Shown: in pieces, positions 32,904 to 43,895 of the stretch
Position numbering within the stretch: position 1 is the first letter of the stretch
Layout of the letters: each line of letters begins with the position of its first letter
DNA from: Ophiocordyceps camponoti-saundersi (nom. inval.)
Taxonomy: Eukaryota > Ascomycota > Sordariomycetes > Hypocreales > Ophiocordycipitaceae
Length of the DNA stretch: 64,000 bases
Assembly: GCA_003339415.1 (NCBI GenBank)
Contig: PDHQ01000020.1
Span: forward strand, 100,141-164,140
Direction: 5' to 3'
Translations under genes and position numbers: made by a program
Notes under the pieces: model-generated
Database searches by the model: none
What the model was told of the DNA's origin: nothing
What the model saw: the letters and a program-made list of their open reading frames with translations, nothing else

Positions 32904-35561
32904 TTAAGGTATCATATTCGCCACGTGGGATGATACTGGCGCCTTGTCCTCTTTACCCTCTTTGCTGGGCCAGTGCAGGCTGACGAGGGACTCGTCGACC
33001 GGTTCAAAGGCAAGGCTCGACGCTATCGTTTCCAACTTTTGCGGATCCGGCTTTTCCGCACTGCCCATGACCGAGTCGGCGGCGCTTGGTGCGCGACTCG
33101 GCGCGAGACTCCCGCCCGAATGGAGTGTTAGCATGCTTGCCGTCTCCGCATTCTTGTTGAGGCTGAATGGCATCGCGATGCCACCGAGCTGAGGGCGCTT
33201 CCCCGTCACGCCCGTGTGTGGCCCGTAGCTAGCGCTCAGGCGATCGGCGGAGGGCGAGGGATCCCCATTTAATTCGTCGCCTCCCGTCTGGTTTTCGTCG
33301 ACGACGGTCCGGCGATGTGTGCGTCGCGGGGTCTGGATCAAGCCATCGGTAGTCGTCGATACCGGTTGCAGCAAAATCGAGTCGCCACTGCTATGCTCTT
33401 GGTTGTCGTCATCTATTAGAGACTGTTGTTCTGGCAGCAGCCCTGCCCGCTTCTCCCGCTCCACCGTCGCCTCGTCGTGCTTGGAACCCCAGAGGGACCA
33501 AAGAGCCAGACCGACACCCTTGACCCTCCTGCGCTGAGATGGGTCCGATGCTGCCTGTTTTCGGCGTCGTCTCCCCGCCAATGCGCTTGGCGGAGGACGC
33601 TCGTCAGGCCCGAAGTCTTCGAAGCCGACAATCATGTCGTCCAACATTTGCTTGTGAACCTTGGCCTTTGCCGCGGGAAACTTGGCATCCCATTGCTTCT
33701 TCACCGCCAACCACTTCATTACTGGGCCCGCCTTGATGACGCCCACGTCGGCCGCCTCTACGCAGCACCCGGGCAGCTCCGACTCGGGGGCCAGAGGGGA
33801 GATGGCGCCGTGGCGGGTGACGCGCTGCCGGATCATGTGCATTTTAAAGGGGGGAAGAGCATCGCCCGCCCGCCCGACCTGGCCGGAGTCCGCTGCTTCG
33901 CTCTCGTCCATGGCGTCAGACCCGGAGCTCGAGATGATGGAGATGCTTTCGTCGTCGAGAATGTCAATGCCCATGTTCTGCGCGCGAGCCAAGGCCCATG
34001 CTCCGAACTGGGCAATGGAGCGATACATGTACTTGGCCGGACGCGTGAAGCTGAGCGTCGGCGCAACGTGACAGAGATCATCCCACACCTGTAATTGGAC
34101 ATCGGTCGGCTTATGTTTGGCCAGGAGGTCGCGGCCGCTGTCGGTGAGCCGTTCGGAGTCCGGAGCGTATCGCTCGGGGTTCGCGCACTTGTGCGCCAGG
34201 TGAATCTGCTCGTCGCGCAAAAGCTCCCCGCCGCCCACCAGTATGAGGAGGGGCGGAAGTCCTCCCAACGTTGGTTGCATTATAGGACTGACCAGGGGGT
34301 GAGAGAGGAGCGAGTTTGTCGTGTACATCTGCTTGCATGTAAGTCACAACACTCATCACTGCCAGGCTCGTGGCCCTGAACAAACCTGTATTTGATCCCG
34401 GATGGTTATGCGCTCGCCGTCGGCCGTGTCGACGGTCAGAAAGGTATCTGTGTCGGTATGTAGTCCACCACTGGTGGACTGATGACCACCCGGTTCGGCT
34501 GCAGGTGGTGGTTCGCCAGGATCACGTAGAGCCACCGGAGGATTCTGTTTGGCCCTCAGGGCAGAGGTGCCGACAGATTTTCCATCCTTTCCTCTTCTCG
34601 ACTCGGCCTCAGCCCAGAGCATGACCATGTCGTCGTAATTAGGGGGCGGCCACGCCCGCGACGGCTTGTGGTGGAAGCCGGCCTGCGGGATGTAATCGAG
34701 AGGCGCGTCGACAGAAACGCTGGGGAAAGAATGCGTCAGATCGACCCAGGGGCTGACGAGGACGGCGCCGGCAGGTAGCGGGAGGTCCTGATCGCGGAGT
34801 ATACACAGAAGTGAGAGGACCATGCCGCCGCCGGCCGAGTCCCCAGCAAGGATGATGGTACTGGCGTCGCACGACTCCAGCAAGTAGAGATAGGAGGCTA
34901 AGCAGTCGTGCAAGCCGCAAGGGAAGGGAAACTGGGGCGCCAGCCGATAGTTGGGCGCCAGAACACGAGCCTTGAGCTTACGAGCATGGCGCTGCAGTTG
35001 GTAGCGATGCTCGTCGACGCTACCGAAGAAGTAAGCGCCGCCGTGAAGGTAGAGCATGACGCGCCGCTGGCCGCCAGTCTTTTCACGCTCCTCGGCATCG
35101 TCGCGCATCTCAATCCACTCGGCGCCGAGGGCCGCTGCCTCGGGGCCGCGCCACTGCCACCACTTTCGACCGCCGACCTGACGAACACCATCGTCACCCA
35201 GCTGGTGGATGAGCAGGTCCGCAGCACGCTCTAGCAGCGCATCCGATACCGTCACTGCTTCGACGCAAACCCACTGCGGATGCGGCACCCATTGAGACGT
35301 GAAAGCCTGCAACTCCTCTACCGTGTGGCGCGATGCGAATTCGAGAAAGGAGCGTATTAGGTGCAAGCCCTCGTCGTACGACAGATGGGCCGTCGGTCTC
35401 TGCCGGAGAGGCTTTCGTCTGAGATACTGCTAAACGTCAGCGGCGCTGGAAGGGCAGATCGGACGAATGATACATAGGGTATTACACACATGGGAGAAGA
35501 AGGTCGAGAGCGCCGTAGGCGTCACTGCCAGCGATACAGATGTCGTCGAAAGCCGCTTCAT
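32904..35561 (-). CDS. Hormone-sensitive-lipase-type alpha/beta hydrolase with long C-terminal extension
   Basis: Serine hydrolase of the HSL esterase/lipase family. Exons 35561-35490, 35426-34386, 34328-32904 (845 residues); introns 63 and 57 bp, donors GTGTGT and GTTTGT. The first exon, MKRLSTTSVSLAVTP, is followed by YLRRKPLRQRPTAHLSYDEG and may be a membrane-associated N-terminus. Catalytic parts: oxyanion motif HGGAYFFG (152-159), nucleophile GDSAGGG (Ser221), and after the second intron GGGELLRDEQIHLAH (acid) and DDLCHVAP (His). After the catalytic domain comes a long, low-complexity basic and acidic tail of about 320 residues containing KMHMIRQRVTRHGAISPL, VIKAGPVMKWLAVKKQW and RRRRK stretches. 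The substrate (acylglycerol, sterol ester or other) is unknown. Divergent from TSR2. Confidence 0.88.
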
Positions 35562-35918
35562 GAAGGGTCGCGCCGGTCGAGAGACTGCTCTGAGTCGCCT
35601 ACGAGCGGACCGAACCGCGAGATAGTTAACTCTGCCCGGGGGTCGGCGCCGAGGCCCGTAAAAGGGGGAGGGGGATATTCAGGGGTAAATCACGCGGTAG
35701 GCGTAGGTAGGTCGGTGCGTCATGCTTATGTCACTGAGTTTTTCATCATCTAAATATGTACATACACTCTCGCTCGGGGCGCCGGAGAAAGGTAATTGCA
35801 GGGTGGGGTGGATCGCGCACGAAGAAAAAGTCGAGAGGTAGGCGGCCATTGCCAGAAGATGCCAGAATAGCCCGAGCTACGACACATCTCCATGCCCAGC
35901 AACTCACAGCTAACGGCC
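35562..35918. promoter_or_regulatory. Divergent promoter region, lipase-type hydrolase / TSR2
   Basis: 357 bp between outward-facing starts, so both promoters are here. It includes a TAGG-type tetranucleotide near 35698-35712. No individual factor sites assigned. Confidence 0.55.
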
Positions 35919-36608
35919 ATGGCATCGACATCGTCGCAGTCGCAACCGCTGCCCTCATCCAGTATGTAACCGAACCTACCATCCAAGTAACAACCCCCGC
36001 CTTTCTATATCCTCCTGACCGCGCCCACAGCGACGCGCCAGACCAACTTCGAGCAAGCCGTCGCCTACGCGTTGCACCTCTGGCCCGCCCTGACCCTCGC
36101 AGTCCACAACGGCTGGGGGGGCGCCGCCTCCTCAGACAAGCGAGATTGGTTCGCCGGTGCCGTCGTCGATCTGTTCCCCGCTTTTGCCGGGACCGTCACG
36201 ACGCAGCCTGACGAGCCGGACGTCGACGACGTGGAGGAAGTCTTACTGCAGGTTATGGCCGACGAGTTCGACGTCGACGTCGACGATGAATCTGCCGCCG
36301 ACGTTGCTCGCGTCATCGTTGACGCCCGCGCTCAATGTGCTCTTGGCCAATTCGGTCATGTCGAAGCCTTGCGAGAGCGCTTTTGCGCCCGGGGCGGGGC
36401 CAGCGTCGACGCCATGTTCAAGCAAGCCCCCGGTGCGGACTCAGATTCTGATTGGGATACGGACGGCTCAAAAGACGAAACTGGTGCCGATGACGGCGAT
36501 GACACCGCCATGAACGACGCACCTCCCCTCGCTACCGTGGCCAAGGGGAAGCCTGAGCCGCAAATCGATCAAGACGGCTTCACCATGGTGACAAAGAAAA
36601 AAAAATAA
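35919..36608 (+). CDS. TSR2: Pre-rRNA processing protein Tsr2 (eS26 chaperone)
   Basis: Small acidic escort protein that binds ribosomal protein eS26 and is required for 20S pre-rRNA processing. Exons 35919-35961 and 36031-36608 (206 residues); the 69-bp intron has donor GTATGT and acceptor CCACAG, restoring TRQTNFEQAVAYALHLW. Seen: LALAVHNGWGG-like core (LTLAVHNGWGG), a DVEEVLLQVMADEF acidic helix, an ARVIVDARAQCALGQ segment, a very acidic C-terminal region (DSDSDWDTDGSKDETGADDG) and the final DQDGFTMVTKKKK, the conserved Tsr2 tail. Convergent with the BSD-domain gene, 210 bp between stops. Confidence 0.92.
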
Positions 36609-36818
36609 GGAGAAAAAAAATCCAGCATACATGTATTGAGCTGCGATCGGCTTCGGCTCGTCCATAAGCCGACCGTCAGAAGATACCCAACGGCCCTGGC
36701 AACGTAATTATTCCTAAATTCGACGTGGAAAGCCAGCAAGAAGCCGGTTCGGCACATCAAACGCCGAGCTTCCCAAGAAAAGGCGAGACAAAGTTTGCCA
36801 ATTCAATCCGCCTGGGAC
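36609..36818. other. Convergent intergenic region, TSR2 / BSD-domain gene
   Basis: 210 bp between stop codons; no gene seen. Confidence 0.5.
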
Positions 36819-38129
36819 TTACTCCCAGTCATCATCGCTGTCTTCGGCCCTCTTGGACTCCTTGGGGCTGCTTGGAGCCTGGCTCGTCTTGGCCGAGGCG
36901 GCGCCGACGACGTCGTAGCTGGCCTCACTACTGTCAGCTACAGACTTTTCATCGTTAGACTTTCGCGACTCCGTTGGCTTTTCTTGCTCGTGGCTCCGGG
37001 GCTGGATGGTTGTCGACGACGTCACAGAGGCCGTCTTGGTCTTGACAGGCTTGTTACCGTCCGCAGCCTCGTCGTCGGAGTCATCGTCCCACCCTACTTC
37101 GTCCTCGGCGGATGCGGCTACCGAGTTTTAGCAAGGCCGTGTGGATGAGAGGGGGAATGGAAAGGATATTATTGCGTCCGCACCTTTGAGGAGGTCCCGT
37201 CGCCTAGACTCGGCCGTCTCGATTCCATGTCGAAGATAGTAGTATCGTCTCCAAAAGTCAGCGTAGGAGACGCTGTCTGGGACTAGCTTCTCCATGGTCG
37301 TCCGAAGCTCTGGGTATCTGGCAAGGTCGGCGCTTATGTCTTCCGTTTTGCTGTCAATGTCAAAGCCAGACGCCCACGTCTCGTACTCTTCACCGGACTG
37401 GTCTTCGGTGAAGCGCTCGGCCGAGGTGTGTATAACATGAAGTTGAGCGTCGAATCTAGACGTGTGGATGACACGCTTGCCTTGGGCGTCCTTGCTCTCA
37501 AATAAAACGGTGGTATCTTGTCCCGACTCCTCAGGAGGCGCAATGGTGATTGCGTCTCGAAGGAAATCGCGCACATTGCTGCCGAAACGTAGGAGAGCCT
37601 CGTCGGCGGCATCCTCGGCTTTCTGAAGGTCTCGAAGGCGCTTAGCCGCCTCGGCACGAAGCAGTGACAGGACCGTCTCGGGTTGCTGGGCGGCGTCGTC
37701 TGACGCGGTGGCTTTGGACGTCGTCGGTGTAGACTCGCTATCGTCGGCGTCTTTGGAGCCTGCCTCGCGGATGGTGGTCTGGGTCAGAGAGCGAGTGCGG
37801 TTCATGATGGAGTCGCGCAGGTCGGTGAAGCCTTTGGAGGCATCCTCGCCTACTTCGGCAAGCTCCTTCTGGGCCTGGCTGTAGACGGATTCGCCCTATG
37901 ATTGCAACAAAGTCAGACAGACAGCTCGCATTGGGTCAGATCATGGGGCTCTCACCTGCTTGACAACATTTCCAATGAAGCCGCCGATCTTGAGACCCCA
38001 GGTACTGGTTGATATGGCCTTGTAGGCATCTTGAAGGTCGCTCTCGAGAGATGCCGGCGGTTGGTCGGGATTGGAGGACTTGGATGATTCGCCCTGATCG
38101 TCCTGGATGAAGTCGTAGGAGAGATCCAT
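36819..38129 (-). CDS. BSD-domain protein (Dos2-like)
   Basis: Exons 38129-37956, 37895-37184, 37117-36819 (394 residues); introns 60 and 66 bp with donors GTGAGA and GTGCGG. Seen: an acidic N-terminus (MDLSYDFIQDDQGES), a conserved WGLKIGGFIGNVVKQGESV segment, a coiled region (LLRAEAAKRLRDLQKAED), a BSD domain at about 228-285 with YPELRTTMEKLVPDSVSY and the diagnostic FWRRYYYLRHGIE aromatic block, and an acidic C-terminus ending DDDWE. This order matches fungal BSD proteins related to yeast Dos2, whose molecular role is poorly known. No catalytic motif. The next gene, GRG-1, is divergent with a 1.1-kb gap. Confidence 0.85.
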
Positions 38130-38323
38130 GACGGATGCTTTCCGCTGGTATCTGCGTGAAGTTCGCGACGTCAACGGGCCTTGTTGGTCGATGGTCGTCG
38201 TCGCCCGGCAGTGATGCGGAGAGGAGACGATAGGACAGCTATGGTCACGTGACTCGACGACTAGTAGAACTGAGGAGTCAGTCAGGCGTGCTGACAACTC
38301 GTGCTGACATAGCAACAGCAACA

Positions 38324-38327
<4 letters not shown>

Positions 38328-38363
<36 letters not shown>
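38328..38363. repeat. (CAG)12 microsatellite
   Basis: Twelve perfect CAG units, preceded by CAA/CAG-mixed sequence, about 200 bp upstream of the BSD-domain gene start. It is non-coding in the supported models. Confidence 0.95.
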
Positions 38364-38365
<2 letters not shown>

Positions 38366-39061
38366 AGCAAGCCTTAGCCTTCGTCAATGGACTGACACGT
38401 GCTTTGATGGTGAGATCCCAGAGCCGATACGGAGTACGGAGTAGTATGTAGTAGTAAGGACATGATGAAACCAACATCATGAGAAGGGAAAAGCATCATT
38501 CACAAATCACAGATTCTCGTTTAAGCGCAGAGCCGGTCAAGGTTAGTTAGCCTTGCAGATGCAGGAACGAGGGGTGGATAAACAAACCAGCTACCGATCG
38601 CTGGGTTAAAACCCGATCGTCCTGACGAGGCTGACGAGAGGGGTTTGCCGCCATGGCGCATTTTCCCAGGGAACGGATCGAGGCACGGGGCGGCTCGGTT
38701 TCCATGTTGTTGGAGCCTGGACCGAAGCCAATGTCGTCATCAGGACCCTGGACAGCATCTCGGCGAGTATCAGATGCTGCCTGCGATGATACTTAATGTG
38801 ACGGGGTAGGTAGCTAGGTAGGTAGGTTGGTAAGTTAGTAGGCAGCTACCCATGATTGTTAGGTGTAGATGTCCGTTACTGGTAGTGGTATGTATGGAGG
38901 TCTAACTTTAGCAATACGCCAGGGACGTTGGCTGTTGTAACCTCGCGGCCGGTGATGATGACGTAGGTGGCTTCGACCTACACGATTCTCTCTCGGAGAT
39001 GCACGCGGCAAGAACCATCTAGCGCGCTGCCTTCACGTGCACCAGACTGTTTGCATCCAGG

Positions 39062-39069
39062 TATAAAAA
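39062..39069 (+). promoter_or_regulatory. TATA box of the GRG-1 gene
   Basis: TATAAAAA lies 149 bp before the GRG-1 start codon and is followed by a pyrimidine-rich leader with repeated CATCATCA-type runs. That suits a strongly expressed, inducible gene. Confidence 0.7.
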
Positions 39070-39210
39070 GCCCCTGCTCACCCTCGCTCTTTTCCCATCA
39101 GCATCATCACCTTCATCAACGCAATCAAGCATTCCTCACATCTGCCCTGCACAATACCATCTTCACTTTCCACACTACCATCTTCACCTTGAACAACATC
39201 AACAACAAAA

Positions 39211-39496
39211 ATGGAGACTGCCAAGCAAGCTGCCAACTACGTCGCTGAGACGATCCAGGGCGCCACCGCCGGCATCAGCAAGGAGGCCAATAAGGAGGTG
39301 GCCAAGGACAGCAATGTCAACATCGGCACGCGGTAAGATTCTGACGATGATGGCCCGTGAGGCATTTTTTTCTCCATGGGACTAATATTGGTATCGTCGC
39401 AGCGCGTCTGCCGCCAAGGATGCTGTCAGCGACAAGATCAGCGAGACGACGCACGACGGCAAGGCTGAGGCCCACAAGCAGGCCGCGAAGAACTAA
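39211..39496 (+). CDS. grg-1: Glucose-repressible / clock-controlled small protein GRG-1 (CCG-1)
   Basis: 71-residue protein of the GRG-1/CCG-1 family, the same length as the Neurospora protein; its genes are strongly induced on glucose depletion and stress, but the molecular role is unclear. Exons 39211-39332 and 39403-39496; the 70-bp intron has donor GTAAGA and acceptor GTCGCAG. Seen: METAKQAANYVAETIQGATA, then SKEANKEVAKDSN, NIGTRASAAKDAVSDKI and HDGKAEAHKQAAKN, matching the family end to end. It is predicted hydrophilic and helical with no signal peptide. A clear TATA box lies upstream. The ATG context AACAAAAATGG is strong. Confidence 0.95.
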
Positions 39497-40884
39497 GTAA
39501 CGACGATGACATGTCGGGATCACAGCTGGCGTTGGGAGGCAATGTTTGCCGTCGCACAGACGGGATACTTCGGTCAATACCCTCATGCTGCAATGCCGAA
39601 GTTATAGAGAGACTTGTTACCTGGTAGTAACGAAAAGAATTTCTATCGTGTTCCTTTTATGCTGCTGCTGCTGCTGCTTATGTGTGTGTATGTATGTATG
39701 TGTGTATGTGTGTGCATGCATCTCTCGCAGTGCTTCGTGTTTGATGTAGTCGGTAATATTTAGGGTCACGCAACTGCCGAAAGTGGCTACGAGGCGTAGG
39801 CTGACAGGGATGAGAATTGAGTGCGGTGACGCGCCTGAATGCGCAGTTTCTCCAATCGCCTTGTTTCATGAGGCTTGCTTGCATATTATATATGTACATA
39901 CCTACATACATATCTACATACATACGTCCGTACATGATGATGTAGGTATGAACGGATATATTGATATGAATGTATGTATGTTTGTGCGGGATATGTACGG
40001 AGTATATATGTCTTCGTAGGTACTGGGCAAATGCTCATATCGGTATACTGGATGTGCGTACGGAGATATATATATATATATACATACATATATATATACA
40101 TATATGTCCGTATAGACAAACACACCAACCACTCTTTGATTGCGCCGAGCCTCTGAATGATCAGTTTTCCTCGGTATCCGAAGAGACCGTCATATTACCA
40201 TCGATGAGCGTTGGAGACGCCCAAACTGGTTAACGGCGGCCAAACGGGCCCGACCTTATCGCACTGTGCCGCGCTGACGCCAATTTCCACACGCTTAATT
40301 CTTACACGTTATAAGCCCCTCCTCCTTCTCCTCCTCCTCCTCTTCCTGCTACTCCTACTGTCCTACTGTCCTACACACACACACACGCCTCCCTTCCTGA
40401 CCCTACAAAACTTCTCCTCCTCCTGCTCCTCCTCCTCTCTTACCGCTTACAAATGCGAGGCGATCCTGCTTTTAGCTTCTTCTTCTCCTCCTCTCGTCAT
40501 TGATCCGTCCTTTCGCCTCTTACCACCTACCTAGGCATCGGCATCTCATCCAGTCATCCTCCTATCTATATACCTATCCGGTCGTCACGCGAGTGCCTTC
40601 TTCGGATAGGCGTCTCGTCTCCACCTTGTTCTCAAAGCCTGTTTTTTCTCTCTTTGCCTCCCCCCTTTCCAGCCGTTTCCACCCAAACCGTTGAGCACGT
40701 GGGAGCGATTCGTTAGCGTCTCTCTCTCTCTCTCTCTCTCTCTTGCTCTCCGTCTTCGCCATCGAGTCTCGCCCGTGGTCTAGATTTTTCTTCCATCTCA
40801 TTCCTCTTCATTCCCTCCCCCCTTTCACAACCCTATTTGTCGGGGGGGCGGCGGGTGACGCCTTTCTGATTACGCGTCGTTGAA
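39497..40884. other. Intergenic region, GRG-1 3' flank to AP-1-like gene
   Basis: About 1.4 kb. It has TATG/TACA tetranucleotide-rich sequence at 39680-40110, including TA alternation at 40067-40085, and a long pyrimidine-rich stretch from about 40320 to 40830 with a TC tract at 40719-40743. The latter probably forms the promoter and leader of the bZIP gene. No other gene. Confidence 0.55.
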
Positions 40885-42670
40885 ATGCCTCCGGCCGAGT
40901 CCGACGACGGAGCCGGCTCTTTGCCGCACAACTTCTACTTGACCCCGCACCAGCAGAATTTGCTCTTCGCCGCTCTCAACACCAATAGACAGGCGTCGGC
41001 CTCCTTTCCCGTCTCGGCACCCGCTCCGGCACCCGTCTCTCTGTCTCCCACCTCGTTCCAGAGCTCGCCTCTATCGTCCGTCGACCGCTACCAGGGCGTC
41101 GACAGCTACGATTACGTCTTTGCCGACCCCAGCTTCGACTTCTCCTTCGCCTCCCTTCATCAGCCTCAGTCGGCCATCGACGGCCCTGCTACTGTCAAGT
41201 CCGATTCTACCGAGGCCGACTCCAGCGAAAAGCGGAACCACCCAGATGACGACGATGAGGCCGCCGGCAACGACTCCAAGCGACACGAGGGCTCCGAAAA
41301 AGCCCCTAAAAAGCCCGGCAGGAAGCCCCTGACTTCAGAGCCCACTTCTGTAAGTCTTCTGTTCCTCCACCCGATCGGCCCCTCGATCGGCCCCACGGCG
41401 ACCCGCTGAATGTCCGCCCGTTGCAGAAGCGCAAGGCCCAGAATCGAGCTGCGCAGCGTGCCTTCAGGGAGCGCAAGGAAAAGCATCTCCAGGATCTAGA
41501 GACCAAGGTCCACGAGCTGGAGAAGGCCTCCGAGGCGGCAAACCACGAGAACAGCAAACTGCGGCTGCAGATCGACGGCATCACCGCCGAGCTCAATCAC
41601 TACAAGCAGAGGCTGGCAGCGATGAACAGCGCGACCAAGGTCGTACCCAGCGACGGTTTGCCCCTCGGAAGCGCCCTCATCAGTAACATTACCGACCTGA
41701 GCTTCCCCTTCGAGTTTCCCAAGTTTGGAGCCGACAATGGCTCGGCTCCGAACGGTCACGTCTCCCAGCGTCAAAGTCATGGCGGCAAGTCGTCGCCGTC
41801 GCCCGCCCGACCCTCGGCTCACGACAGGCTGCCGTCCATGGCCAGCTCGCGGGCAAGCGTCGATTTGCTCAATGCCGGAACCACCAGCTCACCGTCGGCC
41901 TCGTCCAATTCCAACGCCGGGGGCGCCGTGTCGTCGTGCGGCACTTCCCCGGAGCCGGTCAATCATTCTCCCATGGGCTTCAAGCCTTTGGAGACGCTGA
42001 CCACCATCGGCGAGGAGAACCCTGCGGCCAGTCAACAATTTTCCCAGGCTGACTCGCAGGTGCCTGCTCTTGACTGGCTGACGAATCAGAACGGCGGCCA
42101 ATTTGATCCACAGCTGTTCGGCGACTATCGCGAGCCTCAGGACAACATTCTTACCGGCGCCAGTCTGGACGACTTCTTCAACGACAGCTTCGACGCTGAT
42201 TTCGTCACACCCTACAACATGCCCATGGCCCCGGTGGCGCCGGAAGGTGCCAAGAGGAACCTCATCGACCAGATCGACGCCGCGCAGAACGCGCTAGACG
42301 ATGATGTGCCCAGCAAGGACCAGAAGAATGTCCCTTGCACCAAGATTTGGTATGGCCGACATCGCACTCCCCCATATAGCCTCTTCCCTTTGTTCCTTTC
42401 CTTGTTGATCCTTTACTGACACTTCCTCGCAGGGACAGGTTGCAGGGTTGCCCCAAGGCCCAGACCGGCGAATTCGACCTTGACGGCCTCTGCTCCGAAC
42501 TCACGTCCAAGGCAAAGTGCTCAGGACACGGGCCCGTCGTGGCCGAACGCGACTTCGACTCCATCCTCAGAAAGTATATGGGCAAGGACGTTTCGCCCCA
42601 ATGCTTCGCCACTTCGCTCGGCATCGAGGTCCATCCGGACGAGAAGCCCAACGGCATCGCCTTACCATGA
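40885..42670 (+). CDS. AP-1-like bZIP transcription factor (Yap1/Pap1/NapA type)
   Basis: Redox-regulated nuclear factor for oxidative stress genes. Exons 40885-41349, 41427-42349, 42433-42670 (541 residues); introns 77 and 83 bp with donors GTAAGT and GTATGG. Seen: N-terminal LPHNFYLTPHQQNLLFAALN, a nuclear localisation-like KKPGRKP, then the bZIP: basic region KRKAQNRAAQRAFRERK and a leucine zipper in DLETKVHELEKASEAANHE. The middle has a redox-domain-like SSCGTSPEPVNHSP (n-CRD). The C-terminal c-CRD has cysteines 459, 469, 483, 492 and 520 around FDLDGLCSEL and the export-signal-like segment. Disulfide bonding between the two regions is the known sensing mechanism in the family. The last exon is essential for c-CRD. 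Confidence 0.95.
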
Positions 42671-43895
42671 GTTTTTTTTCGTGTCTCAGTTCTTTTTGGG
42701 GAGGCCACACTTTTTTTTTACCCTCCCCTCTTATGATTTATTGTCATTGCCTGTTTATCGTTGGGGAGGGATCTTGATTGATGGCGCTTTTTGCGAAAAG
42801 AAAAATCTCCGTGGCCATTCTCGTGTGGAAAATCTTGTGAAGGCGGTTTCGTGTGAGGAGGCCGTTCGCTTCGCTTGCGAGCCTTGCCTGCTTGCTTCGC
42901 TGACAAGAAGAAATGGCGAGGTGGAAAGGTGATGGGAGGAAGATGGTGAGAGAAGAAGAGAGGACAGAAAAAGAGCATAAGATGGTTGGGAGAGAGAAGA
43001 TGAAGGGGGAATCTTTGACTCGGCGTATATGTATGTATGTATGTATCTATGCATGTATGTATATGACGCGCATGAACAAATAGGTGGCCTTTTTGGGCAT
43101 TTCTTGACCTACATATCCCAAGATGGAATCATATCAGATCAGCGGAATCAGTACTGTGGCCATCAACTTGTTAACCAAAGAAGGAAGACGACATCACGAA
43201 GCCTACAATCAACCAAGAACAGATCATAGGCGTAGTCGTAGTCATGAAAACAAGACCCAGGTCTCTCACCAAACATCTCAACCACCAAACAGGCGAATTA
43301 AAAAAAAAGGGGGGGGTATATTTGCCGTCTATCCGTCTTTCCTCTCTCCTCTTTTCTTCAACCCTCCCCTTCCATTGGCCTGCATGATGAACATGAACCC
43401 AACCATTGCCGAGTAAGAAGAGGAAACGACAAGAAATAGGAGAACATACAAGGGGGAAGAGGGGAGGGGGGGGGAGGGGGAAAGGTAAAACAAACATCCT
43501 CGCCCCGTCAAGATGCTGCGAGCTTTCCTGTTGGTGGTACAAGGTATTCGTCCTCAGCGAAGCAGATGCAGAATGCAGGAAAAGAAGAGTCGAAGCAAAA
43601 GATGCAGAAGAGGGTAGCAACCTGAGAGGAGGGAATGACAAAAGGGAAATAGGGGGGATGAGGGGGGAACGGCGGCATATGCGTCGTCGGTTGAAAGGAA
43701 CGTTTGTCGTCTCCAGACGACCGTCGCTCGTGGGTATGTGCGTGTAAAGTGTGTGCAATGCATGTGTCTATATGTAGGTATATGCTGTGGCGTCAAAGCG
43801 TCTTTCATATCGTCCTTCTCCTTCTCCTTCTCTTGCCGAACCGGTCCTAATCAGCGGTGGCGGAATAAAACGACGTCCGCTCTCCCTCCGCCGAC
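42671..43895. other. Convergent intergenic region, AP-1-like gene / YANK kinase
   Basis: About 1.2 kb between stop codons, with TATG repeats near 43025-43065 and several G- and A-homopolymers (43300-43320, 43460-43480). Overlapping frames on both strands have biased composition and no domain features. Probably 3' UTRs and spacer. Confidence 0.5.

Larger units (their letters stand above)
38130..39210. other. Intergenic region, divergent BSD gene / GRG-1, with microsatellites
   Basis: About 1.1 kb holding both promoters. It contains (CAG)12 at 38328-38363, TAGG tetranucleotides at about 38805-38845 and, near GRG-1, a TATA box followed by a pyrimidine/CATCA-rich leader. Confidence 0.6.
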
